Positions 10,939 to 22,499 of a DNA stretch of 64,000 bases are shown here, in pieces; position 1 is the stretch's first letter, and every line of letters begins with the position of its first letter. The translations under genes were made by a program, and so were the position numbers. The notes under the pieces are model-generated. The model did not search any database. It saw only the letters and a program-made list of their open reading frames with translations, and was not told the origin of the DNA. Source of the DNA: Pyropia yezoensis (Eukaryota > Rhodophyta > Bangiophyceae > Bangiales > Bangiaceae); NCBI GenBank assembly GCA_009829735.1, contig CM020618.1, positions 34,014,894 to 34,078,893 on the forward strand, given 5' to 3'.

Positions 10939-11156
10939 GTTAGTAGTGTCTCCGAGGGTTTATAACGAGGGGGCCGGCGGCGAATCCAACGCCGGCCATG
11001 GTAGAACATCAAGCCCCTCCCATTTAAGCTCCCATCTTGGTCCCGTGGCGTGCGCTCTAAGAACAGCAACCTTGGCCTCCCGGTGACGTTAATGCCGATC
11101 CCCCTTGGTGAGTGTTCCCTAAGAGTGGACGTGCAGCGGATACCTATTGTGCTACA
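10939..11156 (+). repeat. 5' LTR of A', second part
   Basis: Continues the LTR broken at 2120 and ends GCTACA. It is followed after one base by the primer binding site at 11158-11175. Confidence 0.85.
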
Positions 11157-11157
11157 T

Positions 11158-11175
11158 TGGTGGAGCAGCAGGGGA
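11158..11175 (+). other. Primer binding site of A'
   Basis: TGGTGGAGCAGCAGGGGA, one base after the LTR, identical to the sites of A and B. Confidence 0.75.
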
Positions 11176-11390
11176 CGGGTTTCCGTCACCCTTGTGGTGA
11201 CGCCGTCTTCGGCCCTGGCACACAGATAGGGATCCGGTCCTTTTCTTGTACTCGTGGTGCTGCCATCAGGCAATTGTGTTGAGTGGTTGCGTTTGACTGC
11301 GATCTACTGTTACTCTCCCCCAACTACCCCCTCGCTCTCTTTTTCGTGGTGACTGTTACGTCGGTTGACTGATTGTGACTATGTCTACCC

Positions 11391-13592
11391 ATGAGACGGA
11401 ACGTTCAAGATGAGGGATCGGCGTCGACGCCGACCCCGGAGCTGAACCCGGAAGCCGGGATCGGGAACCCGATCAGCAACATTGAGACGCCAATGCTCTC
11501 CGGTGCCGGATCGACGTTTGGTACGGCGCGGACGGCCGGGGGCGGCGGACCGCCTCAACCGTCCTCTGCCGACCTCACTCCGCCGCCACCTTCACCAGGG
11601 GACGCCCTGATGGCATCATTGGCGCGCATCGAGGCCCGGTTCACCGGACTCGACGCCCGCCAAGAGCGTACGGAGGACGCAATGGCTGTGCTGATGTCAA
11701 CACGCCACACGACGGTGCCCCGTCGTGTTCCTCCCACACCGGTACGGTTCGAACCGGCCGGACTACTTTCGGAGTCCACCAGGGTCGACCCCGGTGTTGC
11801 TACTCCTGGACAACCCCCGGACACGTCCGGTTACGGATACGACTCGTCAGCCGAGTTGGAACGTAGGCATACTGAGAGCTACGCTCGGAGCACCCAAAGC
11901 GGGCTCCGCGGACATGGCCCGGCGGATATTCACGCCGTTATAGAGTCGGCTATTGGGGGAGGCGGTACCCTATCGCAGTACCCCCCCGACGACGGAAGCC
12001 AAGCAACTCGGGTACCCGAGGCGCTGACGCCGGAAGTTCCAGCGTCACTGGTGCAAGCTATGACAGCGCAGGTAACTGCGAGCCTACTGAAGCGGATGGA
12101 GTCCGATGAGTTTACTCATCAACTGGCTAAGCGACTGGATATCTAGGACGCTGACACGGAGATCGTCAACGAGGTCTTCCGATCGGTACTGACTCCTGAA
12201 CGTTATCGTTTGGAAGACCGATCCACTACCGTATCGGAATCGATGCGTACTACCTCGCACCGAGCGATCCGCTATATGCAGACCCGCATGAAGGGAGTCC
12301 CCATGTTCGGGGGCCCGAACGGACACCCGTTGGCAGTCATTGGATTCCTTACCAGATTCAAGGCAGCCGCAGACAAGGCACTCGTTAACGAGGGGCTAGC
12401 TCTGGAGATCCTCCCGTTCTTTGTTGATGAACGGGTACGAAGCATCCTCCGCCAGGCATCCCCGATGCCGGGAATGAGGGTCGCAGCCACCCCCATGGAC
12501 TACCGTGGGATTCTGAAGGAGCTGCTTAGCAGCTACCTCAGTGAGGACAAGTGCGAAGACCACTACCGGGCCCTTCGCACCGCCACCGCCCAGTCCTGGG
12601 AGGACGAGGAGATGTTCGGATGCTGGATCCAAGAGCTCGACTACGAGCAGAGGAAGCTCCTCGGCGAAGGGGAGCTACGGGCCATCCTGTTCGCAGGAGT
12701 ACCCAACTATGTGTGGATAACCGCGCGGGGAGCCAACAAGGCTTGGACGAACTTCAGTCGACTGCTTCATATGTGCAAGTCCCTGGGGGACGCCTACCGG
12801 GTGCTACACCCGGAGTGTGCCTTGGGCCCGAAGCCCAAGGGTGAGGGAGGCAAGCCCAGTCTTACCCCGGTACCGAGGCAAGAGAAGGTGGAACGTAAGG
12901 CCGCACCAGTCCTGGTGGCGACCGAGTATGCCCCCACGGGTGAGGATGAACCTCTAGTCGACCAACAGGGCCACCTGTCGCTACCGGCGACGCCGGTGAT
13001 TGATGAGAAAGGTACGGTAGCGTCCATCACCCCGGCTGGGACCCAGTTACAGGTCAACGAGGGGGCGGGTCGGCGCGTCGCGTATGTACGGACTACGGGG
13101 TATGCCACGGTTACGGGTAACCCCCCCCAACCCCTGCCGACATGGGCGGTGCGTACGGAGGCACCTCCGCACATCGCGGGTAGAACCAACCGGCTGCGGG
13201 AGTCCATGTTCCGGTTGGCACCGGGGCCCAAGGCCTACCAAGGGGCAGGTACTCGGGCTCCCGAGGCAGCAACCGGAGCTATGGAGCCAACCCGACGCGG
13301 ACGCCCGGGACGGCCGGCACTTCCGGATGTATGTTGTGTGGAGATCCCCAACACTGGGTGTCCTCATGCCGGCTCACCCCGGAGAAGTCTCGACGGGCAG
13401 CGGCGCAACGCAAGGCATCCATCGGGGGGTATCCCGCCAGAGCACCGGCACCGGGTAGGTAGCAAGCTCCAGGAGGAGTACTGGCAGTCGAGGAGGCACC
13501 TCCTCTCCCGGATATCCCGGAAGACAGTACCCGGCCGAGCACGGGAAGCGAGTAAGAGGAAGGACGACACGGAGTCGCTGGGGCAACCCTAG
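11391..13592 (+). pseudogene. gag remnant of A'
   Basis: Collinear with the gag of A: the same Thr/Pro-rich N-terminus (NPISNIETPMLSG...), the same capsid-like segment and the same C-terminal region with traces of the zinc knuckle. It is broken, with several breaks. No protease or polymerase part follows before similarity to A ends near 13711. Confidence 0.8.
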
Positions 13593-13801
13593 CAAGCCAC
13601 CTCGGACTGCCGCGGGGAAAGCCCCACGGAGAGCGCGGTGGAGCGGACGCCGCATCAATCCCCGGGTACACCTTCCGGCCCCGACGACACGGCGTCAGGG
13701 GATTGATGACCAACCTCCGCTTGCGGATGGTGGGTGTGTGCGTGCAAGTAAGAAAGTAACCGAAAATGGAAGTAAGGTTGGAACGTTTTCACGATTGTAC
13801 C

Positions 13802-13806
13802 AGGGC
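13802..13806. other. Target-site duplication of element C (left copy, AGGGC)
   Basis: AGGGC abuts the left LTR and is repeated at 21472-21476 directly after the right LTR. Confidence 0.93.
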
Positions 13807-14775
13807 TGTGAGGACCCACCTAAAACCGGGGAGCCCTCAACGTACTTGTGGGGGTGTCAGCGGGCCCTGCGAGCCAATGGGGCGGCGGGGCACGGGGAAG
13901 AGGACGGTGGTCTCGACGGGGGTGGGTCTGGGGAAGAAGATGGGCGCGACGTCGGTGGTGATCGAGGGTACAAAATGTAAACAGTGTCTTTGGTCTGTGT
14001 CTGTCGTTCCCCTCTCGTCTCCCCCGGTGGCGCCGACACTCACGCACTATATACTCGCGTCGGGGCACCCGAGGTGCCCCAAAGCATGCGTTTCCCCATC
14101 GCACCGCCGGTAGGCACAGAACGGTCCAAAAACAAAGCATGTCTCTCAGAACAAAGCATGGGCGGGCGTGCGCACTAAAGGAGTGCAGCCCCAGTTTGCC
14201 CCAAACGAAGGGGGTCCCGTGGATGGCGCCCAGCGCGCCCCACCAGCCGGCTCCACACGCCGGTCGGCCAGAAGGTCCGACTGGCTGTAAGGGCCAGCAA
14301 GGCCAAATTCAATCAATCCCTTGACCGGCCAGCCAGTCACCAACCAGCTGGCCGAATTCAATCAATCCAAAAGCCGGCGAGCCAGTCATATCGCACTCAG
14401 CCGCCAGCGAGGATGTGCGGTGTCCCCAGTGTCGGTGAATCATGTGACTGGTCCTTGATGCCAGCTTTCAAGCAGCGCAGAGAATAAAATTCAGGCAGCA
14501 CAGACGGGGATGTCCGCCCGTGGTTGGTCGACGATGTCACTCGCTCCTCGTTGTCGAGTTTCGACGTCCATGACAGGGTTCCGACAGTGCGTTGACGGCG
14601 GCTTTCGTGCGGTCGGCCGACGTCCGCAAAATGTCACGGATACAGCGTGGTGTCGCCCAGGGTAGTGGGGAATTGATGTGTCTTGGGGGGAGTTATCGGG
14701 GCCGGACATGTAAGGAGAGGTCCCAGTCCATATCCCCTGGGTTCCGGGTGGCGATTTAAGGGGCAAATCCTTACA
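13807..14775 (-). repeat. 3' LTR of element C (969 bp)
   Basis: Starts TGTGAGGAC and ends AATCCTTACA. About 11 differences separate it from 20503-21471. It contains a CACTATATACTCG TATA-like segment near 14042-14054 and two imperfect copies of AATTCAATCAATCC near 14306 and 14354. A polypurine tract of the minus strand lies just inside (14778-14789). Confidence 0.93.
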
Positions 14776-14786
14776 CATCCCCCCCC

Positions 14787-17700
14787 TTAGGACGCGCATC
14801 GAAGAAACGCGTCTAAAACTTCAGCGGCGTTCACAAGGTCTTGCTTTGTCAGCCAAGAGTTCTCGCTGATGTCGCAGCCTTTCCATTTGACGAGGTACTG
14901 CAGTCGTCCACGGCGCTTTCGTGACCGTATAATGGAGTCCACTTCATACTCGACCGAGCCATCCGGAAATGCAACCGGGGGTGGAACGGGAGGAAGTCGA
15001 CCATACGGATCACCGCGGTACGGCTTCAGGAGGCTGGCATGGAAGGCGTTGTGAACTTTGCGATCGAGGACAGCTTGAGGAAGATCGAGACGGAACGTGA
15101 CGTCATTGATGCTCTCCGTGACTTCGTAGGGTCCAGAGTACTTGGGCATCAGCTTACGAGCGCCTTGAAAAGCGTCGGGCAAGGGGTTCTTGGTGCTGAG
15201 GAGTACGTGGTCGCCCACAGCGATTGTGCATGGTCGGCGATGACGGTTTGCGTACGCCGCGCGCGTCTCATTGGCGCTCTTGATGGCGGCGATAGCCGTC
15301 TTTTGAGCATCGTGGAGGCTGGATAGCCAATCCGACACAGCAGGAAGATTTGAGTCCCTGCTGTCGAGGATGTCCATAGGCACGGTCCTTGGTTCAAACC
15401 CGTAGTTCAAGAAAAATGGAGAGTACGTGGTTACGGCATTAGGTGACCGGTTGTACGCAACTTCCGCGCCAACGAGGAAAAGATCCCAGTCGCCTTGATG
15501 ATGGTTGACGAAGTTTCTGAGGTTTTCTTCAATTTTCTTGTTCATAATCTCAGTTTGGCCGTCCGTCTGCGGGTGGTAGGCCGATGAGGCTTTGGTCTTG
15601 ACCTTGAGGATCTTTGTCAGTGACCGCCAGAAGTTGGAGAAAAAGATGGGGTCGCGGTCACAGACGACTTCTTGAGGTAGGCGGTGGTTGCGATAGACGT
15701 GATCGTGGTAAAGCTGAGCTGTGACCGGCGCTGTACACTCCGGCTTCATTGGTGCCAGGCGAATCATCTTGGTGAGTCGGTCAACAACGACATAAATGCC
15801 GTTGTGGCCTCGTGGTGTCAGTGGCAGTGGGGTGATAAAGTCCATGGAGACACTTGCCTATCTTTGGCTTGGGGGTTCGAGTGGTTTGAGATGACCCAGA
15901 GGTGAATGAGTGCTAGCCTTGTTCCGCTGGCACGAATCACATGATTGTACGTATCTTTGGATGTCCTGCCGCATGGACTTCCAGTAGTAATTGGAAGCAA
16001 CGGCCTTGGTGGTTTTCTTCACTCCCATGTGCCCTTGGCACGGGACGTCGTGGTAGTCGTGGAGGAGTCTTTGGCGTAGAGTACCAGCGGGGATGCACGT
16101 ACGGTCACCTCGTTTCAACAACCTCATATGAGACCGGTAGGGAGATACCGGGTCCTTGGCTAGGTCGGCAAATTCGGGGTCCGCTTTGTACTCTTGTTCT
16201 AGGGTGGCAAGGTCTTGATCACTTTGGTTGATGGTCATGAGGTTGTTGATTTCAGTTTTCTTGAGGGTTTCGTCAATGGTCTTGGTCAGCACTCGACTAA
16301 GGAGATCTTGGTTGGGTTCGTGCTTGTCAGGGGCATCTTGGGGTTGCCTGGAAAGGGCATCAGCTACGGCGTTCGAGATGCCTTTGATCGGGACAATCTT
16401 GAACTGGAATTGGTCCAGAAGTTCAAACCACTTGACTTGGCGGTCGTTCAGCCTTTCTTGGGTTCGCAGGTATCTCAGGGACTCGTGGTCGGTATGGACC
16501 TCAAAGGGTCTTCCGTGGAGGTAGCAGCGCCAGTGCCGGATGGCTTGGACCACTGCGAGCAGCTCACGTTCGCGGATGCTGTAGCGTTGTTCGTGGATAT
16601 TCAAGGTCAGGGAGAAAAATGCCACTGGACGCCGTCCCTTTCCGTCGTCTTGTTCGAGGACTGCGCCAATAGCATACCCGCTGGCATCAGTAGACACGTA
16701 GATGGGATATCGTTTGTCAAACGGCCTTAGTACCGGTGCACTTGTTGTCAGAGTCCGCAGCTGCTCGAAGGCTTTTTGGGCGTCCGGCGTCCACTCAAAG
16801 TCGACCTTCCCCGTCAACCTCGTAAGAGGGGTAGCAACTGCGGCCATTCCCTTGATAAATCGGCGATAGAAGTTGACCATACCGAGAAACGACTGCACGT
16901 CCTTCTTGCTCTTGGAGGTTGCCCACGTCCGAATGGCTTGGACCTTCTGGTCCTCCATGGAAAAGCCTGCGTCAGATAAGACGTGGCCGAGGTAATCGAC
17001 AGTGGTTCGAGCGAATTGGCACTTACTTGCCTTGGCGTAAAGCTTGTGGTCTCGTAGCTTGGCCAGGGTTTTTCTCAGGTGCTTGAGATGATCCTCGTAG
17101 GTTTCGCTGTAGACCAAAATGTCGTACAAGTAGACGCAGATGAAGTCGTACAGGTAGGGTCTGAACACATCGTTCATCAAGTTCATGAAGACTGCGGGGG
17201 CGTTCGTCAGTCCGAAGGGTAGCACAGTAAACTCGTAGAATCCATACTTGGTCCGGAACGCCGTCAATGGGATGGTGCCAGGGTCCAGCCGGATCTGGTG
17301 GTAGCCAGAGCGGAGGTCAATCTTCGTGAAATACTTGGCCTTTCGTAGTTGATCAAAGATGTCATCGATAAAGGTAGAGGATACGCATTCTTGATGGTGG
17401 CCTTGTTCAATGCTCGGTAGTCGATGCACATCCGCCAGCCGCCGTCCTTCTTCGCCGCAAATAGAACGGAGGAGCCCCACGGTGAGGCACTTGGCTGGAT
17501 GAATCCCTTCCGAATCAGGGTCGCAAGTTGCGTCTTGAGTTCATCGAGTTCCCACTTGGAGAGGCGGTAAATACCGCTGCGACGTGGTTCAGCGTCGTCG
17601 GTCAGCTTGATGCTAAACTTGTGACTACGCTCGGGAGGGAGTCCGTCCGAGAGCTCAGCCGGGAAGACGTCAGCGTACTCCTTGAGAATCTGTTGGACTT

Positions 17701-18277
17701 CATTTTTGTCTTCAGCTTCTCCCATAATGATGGAGTTGATATCAAAGCTGCTTGAGGGGTCTTCAGACTGCAGGTAGATGGCGAATACAGGGGTCCTTTG
17801 GATGAGGTCACGTGCGAGTCGTTGCCGGCTAATGAGGCCCTCCGGTTTCTTGAGGGAGGCGGTGATAGAAATATTCTTGTGGTTGAACTTAAAGGATATC
17901 TTGTTCTTCTTGTTGTTGATCTTGGCGCCCTTGTCATCGCGCCATTTCTTACCGAGGATAACGTCGTACGCACTGAGGTCGCATACGGCGAACCGTAGTC
18001 GTTCTTGGTAAAGGCCGATGTGAATCTCTAAGGGTTCAATGGTTTCAGCGAGTACATGGGAGCGTCCATCGGGCATGTTTGCCGCGAAGTCCGTTTCAGT
18101 GGTCTTGACATTCAGGGTTTTCATGAGGCGCCTGGAGACGACGTTGATGGGAGACCCGTCGTCGAACAGCACCTTTACAACATGGCCATTGACAGAAGCA
18201 GTAGAAAGCAGTAGCCCGAGACGCGGGCCTTCAAAGGGTGACGATTTATTTTCCGGAACCAAAGGAGCATCCTTCAC
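14787..18277 (-). pseudogene. pol region of element C (protease to chromodomain)
   Basis: On the minus strand, in order: a retropepsin-like segment ([12 protein letters not shown] region), a gypsy reverse transcriptase ([18 protein letters not shown]), an RNase H (YSIRERELLAVVQ, ADALSRQ), an integrase with an H-H-C-C zinc module (GHMGVKKT...CDSCQRNK) and core (YHPQTDGQTE), and a C-terminal chromodomain (YLVKWKGCDISENSW). The chromodomain places C among the chromoviruses, whose chromodomains steer integration to marked chromatin. Treated as a fossil. It is closely related to the pol of D. Confidence 0.88.
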
Positions 18278-18300
18278 CGTTGTTGACGACGGTTGCTGCT

Positions 18301-19179
18301 TCAGTTCCGCTGGCCTTTTGGGCAGTCCTTTGCCAGGTGCCCCTTTTCGCGACAGCGGAGGCAGAGTCCCTCGCGCATACAGCGCTGGCGCTCCTCGGGC
18401 GTGAGCTTCTCGACCTTGATGCTGGAAATATCCATGGGGACGACACCCGTCGCAGACGGCTTCCCAGAGGTGCTGCTGAGGTTGTTCGTGAAGCGCGAGG
18501 CTCCAGCCTTGGCAGCTTCTACGCGCAGGGCGTCTGTCATTAGAGGCTTGAGTTCAGTGTAGTTCTTGAGGCACAGCGCCTGCCAGATGTCCCGCTTCAG
18601 ACCTCGCGTGTAGCGGTCAATCTTTTCCGCTTCAGTGATGTCTGGGATGTCCACGACGACGCTCAGGAAAGTCTTGTTAAACGTCCCGACGTCCTTAATC
18701 TGTCGCCATGCGTGCAGCTTGTCCCGTGCCGCCTGCGTCTTGTTCAGGGGACTGAAGCGCCGGATGAGTGCAGCACGGAAGGCGTCCCAGCTCGAAACGT
18801 CTGTATTCTGACTATAGGTATGCCACCAGTTGAACGCTTCTCCATCGAGATAGGTGCAAGCGACACGACACGCTTCGGCGGGTTCACTCAGCCGGACGTA
18901 GGAGTCCATGTGGGAGCACCACGCTTCAATGGTCCCGGGTTTGCCAGAGAAAAGCCCGGGCTGGTTCGGCCGTGCGGGTTTTGCGTTCTCGCGGGCTGCT
19001 TTCGCCTTGGTCTCGGCGAGCTGCTGCTTCGTGTCTTCCAATTCCAGCTTGTGTGCTTCGAGCTCCTCACGCATTTGCGTCACAAATGTCGTAAGCTGAT
19101 TCCATGCCTCGACACTGGGGGTGCCGGATGTCGACCCAGAAGTGACCGGGGTCCCGCCAGCAATACTCGAGGGGTCCAT
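18301..19179 (-). CDS. gag of element C (292 aa)
   Basis: Begins [11 protein letters not shown] coiled-coil-like Glu/Lys-rich stretch (residues ~30-68) is followed by the retrotransposon gag domain ([29 protein letters not shown]) and one CCHC zinc knuckle at the C-terminus ([14 protein letters not shown]). The length and order are normal for a chromovirus gag. Pol starts close downstream. Confidence 0.85.
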   Translation of the reverse strand: MDPSSIAGGTPVTSGSTSGTPSVEAWNQLTTFVTQMREELEAHKLELEDTKQQLAETKAKAARENAKPARPNQPGLFSGKPGTIEAWCSHMDSYVRLSEPAEACRVACTYLDGEAFNWWHTYSQNTDVSSWDAFRAALIRRFSPLNKTQAARDKLHAWRQIKDVGTFNKTFLSVVVDIPDITEAEKIDRYTRGLKRDIWQALCLKNYTELKPLMTDALRVEAAKAGASRFTNNLSSTSGKPSATGVVPMDISSIKVEKLTPEERQRCMREGLCLRCREKGHLAKDCPKGQRN

Positions 19180-19522
19180 CGTTTCCAGGAGTTAACTCCA
19201 GGAGTGACAATTTCACAGAACAGAGCGACCTGGACTTACAAGAAATGCCCAGTCGAACTCCGGATAGATTTGTGTAAGAAATTTGGTCAAGCAACGAAGT
19301 GGCGCGCGAAAATTGGTCTAGTGCCGAGGGATCGCGGTGACGAGATCAAGAGCGTGCAACACTATTTCGTTAAATCCCATCACAAGCAAATCGCTCGAGG
19401 GCGCGCAATCGGATTTTCGGTCGGCTTCCGCGCTCGGGCCCGAGTCGGTCTCGTCGGATTCTCACGCGGGGGGGAGATCAGAGGGGGAAAATCGGGCTCT
19501 CGCGGTAGATCAATGGAGGTTG

Positions 19523-20266
19523 TCAATCGGTGCCCCGCGCCAGCTGGCGGTGGTGCGCCTTGCCACGCAAGTGGCTTTCAAAATGAACCACCGAATCAAA
19601 CTCACGCCCCCAGGGATCGCAGCGTGGGAGAGTGGAAGGGCGGTTGACAGTATTGCGCTGCCGACGTGAGTTGCGATGGTCGCGCAACACCGATAGGCTG
19701 TTGCACGTCACACCGCAGGGCTTACACTGGTGTGTGCCCAGTGGGATGCGGTGGGCCTTGGCGATTCGGCGCTGTTCGCGCTGTTCCACCGCCCGCGCGG
19801 TGGTCGGCTTAATGTGCCCAATCAGCGGGGGGGGCCGCGCGATGAAACGGCGCGCCGGTTCCTGCGGGGGTAGCAGCAGGTGCCGGTTCGTCCGGGCCGC
19901 TGTGCCCGCCGAGGCAGGGCCCTTGCCCTTGCCCGAGAGGGGGGGCTTGGGGGCGGTCCGCCCCAGCAGGGATAGGTGCGGGGGGGCCGCCTGGGTGAAG
20001 GTGGAGAAGGCGCCCGCCGGGGGGCTGCGTGCCCCCGGGTGGTGGTGCCCTCCCACGGGGCCGCGTGCCGACGGACTGCCGCGTGCCGACGAGCCGCGCG
20101 CTGTACCAGCGCCGCGGATCGTCGGGGGTGCGCGGGTCGTCGGGGGTGCGCGGGTTTCAGGGTTTCCACGTGACGTGGCCACCGTGTTGCGGGCCGTCGT
20201 GCCGGAGGATGCCGACGCGGCCGCCACAGCCGAGGAAGAATATTCGGAACCTGATTTGGAACTCAC
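19523..20266 (-). CDS. Extra ORF of element C with U1-type zinc-finger-like modules (247 aa)
   Basis: This sense-strand ORF lies between the primer binding site and gag, where a plain gypsy element has only a leader. Residues ~1-165 are Ser/Thr/Pro/Arg-rich and disordered (repeated RAPPT and SARG motifs). Residues ~175-245 hold two modules of the C2H2/U1 type (HQCKPCGVTCNSLSVLRDH and CDPWGREFDSVVHFESH...KAHH), the second less regular. Such fingers bind double-stranded RNA or RNA-protein complexes in other proteins. The role here is unknown. It may be a captured host gene fragment, or a conserved accessory gene of this lineage. I found no similar ORF in A or B. Confidence 0.6.
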   Translation of the reverse strand: MSSKSGSEYSSSAVAAASASSGTTARNTVATSRGNPETRAPPTTRAPPTIRGAGTARGSSARGSPSARGPVGGHHHPGARSPPAGAFSTFTQAAPPHLSLLGRTAPKPPLSGKGKGPASAGTAARTNRHLLLPPQEPARRFIARPPPLIGHIKPTTARAVEQREQRRIAKAHRIPLGTHQCKPCGVTCNSLSVLRDHRNSRRQRNTVNRPSTLPRCDPWGREFDSVVHFESHLRGKAHHRQLARGTD

Positions 20267-20480
20267 TGGGATTCAACAATCGGTTGACCAAAAAGAAAAA
20301 TTCCGTGACATCAAGCGCGATGGCAGTGTCAGGGAAATATTCTTTCGGTGTGATTCGTGGAACCCACTGCGTTCGTATTACAATGCCCGTGGCAAGCCGA
20401 ACGCAGGGGGCAACACGACGTCACAATCGCAGGAAGGTCCAAATCACGCACGGAATCGCAGTCACCGCCAGGTAGAAAGT

Positions 20481-20500
20481 CGAACTATCTGAAGCTACCA
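20481..20500 (-). other. Primer binding site of element C
   Basis: On the minus strand, two bases after the 5' LTR, lies TGGTAGCTTCAGATAGTTCG. It differs from the site of A and B. The implied tRNA has A1-U72, a feature of eukaryotic initiator tRNA-Met, so an initiator primer is plausible but unproven. Confidence 0.65.
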
Positions 20501-20502
20501 CA

Positions 20503-21471
20503 TGTGAGGACCCACCTAAAACCGGGGAGCCCTTAACGTACTCATGGGGGTGTCAGCGGGCCCTGCGAGCCAATGGGGTGGCGGGGCACGGGGAAGAGGA
20601 CGGTGGTCTCGACGGGGGTGGGTCTGGGGAAGAAGATGGGCGCGACGTCGGTGGGGATCGAGGGTACAAAAGGTAAACAGTGTCTTTGGTCTGTGTCTGT
20701 CGTTCCCCTCTCGTCTCCCCCGGTGGCGCCGACACTCACGCACTATATACTCGCGTCCGGGCTTCCGAGGTGCCCCAAAGCATGCGTTTCCCCATCGCAC
20801 CGCCGGTAGGCACAGAACGGTCCAAAAACAAAGCATGTCTCTCAGAACAAAGCATGGGCGGGCGTGCGCACTAAAGGAGTGCAGCCCCAGTTTGCCCCAA
20901 ACGAAGGGGGTCCCGTGGATGGCGCCCAGCGCGCCCCACCAGCCGGCTCCACACGCCGGTCGGCCAGAAGGTCCGACTGGCTGTAAGGGCCAGCAAGGCC
21001 AAATTCAATCAATCCCTTGACCGGCCAGCCAGTCACCAACCAGCTGGCCGAATTCAATCAATCCAAAAGCCGGCGAGCCAGTCATATCGCACTCAGCCGC
21101 CAGCGAGGATGTGCGGTGTCCCCAGTGTCGGTGAATCATGTGACTGGTCCTTGATGCCAGCTTTCAAGCAGCGCAGAGAATAAAATTCAGGCAGCACAGA
21201 CGGGGATGTCCGCCCGTGGTTGGTCGACGATGTCACTCGCTCCTCGTTGTCGAGTTTCGACGTCCATGACAGGGTTCCGACAGTGCGTTGACGGCGGCTT
21301 TCGTGCGGTCGGCCGACGTCCGCAAAATGTCACGGATACAGCGTGGTGCCGCCCAGGGTAGTGGGGAATTAATGTGTCTTGGGGGGAGTTATCGGGGCCG
21401 GACATGTAAGGAGAGGTCCCAGTCCATATCCCCTGGGTTCCGGGTGGCGATTTAAGGGGCAAATCCTTACA
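20503..21471 (-). repeat. 5' LTR of element C (969 bp)
   Basis: Partner of 13807-14775 with the same TGTGAGGAC...CCTTACA ends and about 11 scattered differences. Confidence 0.93.
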
Positions 21472-22087
21472 AGGGCGGCAGGGTTACTCGATGTCCCAGC
21501 CGTTCCTGATCCTTTCTTCCGGCGAGCCCCCTGTGTGTGCCCAAAACGGGGAGCCCCCTGTGTGTGCCCAAAAACGGTGACACCCGCAGTGGGCGCCAAG
21601 AAAGGCGCCACCCGCAGTGGGTGCCGCCCTGCCCCCTGTCGTCGCCAACACTCCCCCCGTCGTCGCCAACCTGCCCCTCGTCGTCGCCGCTCGGCCCCCC
21701 AACGTCGCCACGAGGGTGGAGGACCGCGGCAAAGAGGGGCGACACCAGACGAGGTCCACGCCGGCCAGAGGGGGGGCAACGCCAGAGGAGCACCGCCGCC
21801 ACAAGAGAGGGGGAGCGCCGCAAAAAAAGGCGACACCCGGAGAGGGTGGCGCCGCGCCGGAGGAGCGCGTCGCAGGGGGGTGGCACCGCCAGAAGGGTGC
21901 CTGCCAGGAGGGGGGGGCCAAAGCGTGGCCAAGGAGCAGGCACTGCTGAGAGCGAGGGCGCAGGGGGGTGGCCGCCAGATAGGGGTGGCCGCCAGAGTGG
22001 CCGCTCATGGGGGTGGGGGTGTGGCCTGCAGGGCGCAGGGGGGTGGCCGCCAGGGGGGGGTCGCCGCACTCGGGGGTGGGGGGGTGG
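21472..22087. repeat. GC-rich tandem short repeats between elements C and D
   Basis: Starts with the AGGGC duplication of C. It contains two copies of a ~25-bp unit (GAGCCCCCTGTGTGTGCCC) around 21525-21580, then two copies of CACCCGCAGTGGG, then GTCGTCGCCAAC-type units, and finally GGTGGCCGCCAG units near 21965-22065. It looks like a small minisatellite region. No gene is recognised. Confidence 0.6.
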
Positions 22088-22499
22088 TGTGAGGAACCAC
22101 CCACACTTGGGCAGCCCTCAACGTACTCGTGATGGTGTCAGCGACCCGTGCCAGCCAATAGGGCGACAGGGTGCGGGCAAGAGGATGGAGGTGGTGACGG
22201 TGGTGGGTCTGGGGAAGAGGACGGCGCGACGGCGGTGGTGATCGAGAGGGTTCAAAGGGTGAAGGTCGTCTTTGGTCTGTGTCTGTGGTTGCCCTTCCGG
22301 TCTCCCCCGGTGGCGCCGACACTCACGCACTATATACTCGCGTCGGGGCACCCGAGGTGCCCCAAACCATGCGTTTCCCCGTCGCTCCACCGGTAGGCAC
22401 AAAACGGCCCAAAAACAAAGCATGGCTCTCAGAACAAAGCATGGGCGGGCGTGCGCACTAAAGGAGTGCAGCCCCAGTCTGCCCCAATCGAAGGGGTCC
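22088..22499 (-). repeat. 3' LTR of element D, first part
   Basis: Starts TGTGAGGAAC and matches the C LTR in order, including CGCACTATATACTCGC. It ends at the GGTCC target site of B (22495-22499). Confidence 0.85.

Larger units (their letters stand above)
1977..13711 (+). mobile_element. Element A': fragment of a Ty3/gypsy retrotransposon (5' LTR + gag), host of the nested insertion A
   Basis: This plus-strand LTR element belongs to the same family as A. Its 5' LTR is split into 1977-2120 and 10939-11156 (together about 362 bp, TGTAGC...GCTACA) by the later insertion of A. The LTR is followed by a primer binding site at 11158-11175 and a gag remnant to 13592. Similarity to A ends near 13711, so only the 5' end of the element is kept. 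It is broken, with several breaks. Its LTR is visibly more diverged from the LTRs of A than those are from each other, so it is older than A. Confidence 0.85.
13807..21471 (-). mobile_element. Element C: Ty3/gypsy chromovirus with an extra zinc-finger ORF before gag
   Basis: This complete-ended element of 7.7 kb has 969-bp LTRs (13807-14775 and 20503-21471) differing at about 11 sites (~1.1%), so it is older than A and B. It is flanked by AGGGC (13802-13806 and 21472-21476). On the minus strand its parts are: 5' LTR, primer binding site, a zinc-finger ORF (19523-20266), gag with zinc knuckle, protease, reverse transcriptase, RNase H, integrase, chromodomain, polypurine tract and 3' LTR. All expected parts are visible. 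The coding frame is broken, with about three breaks. Confidence 0.9.
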
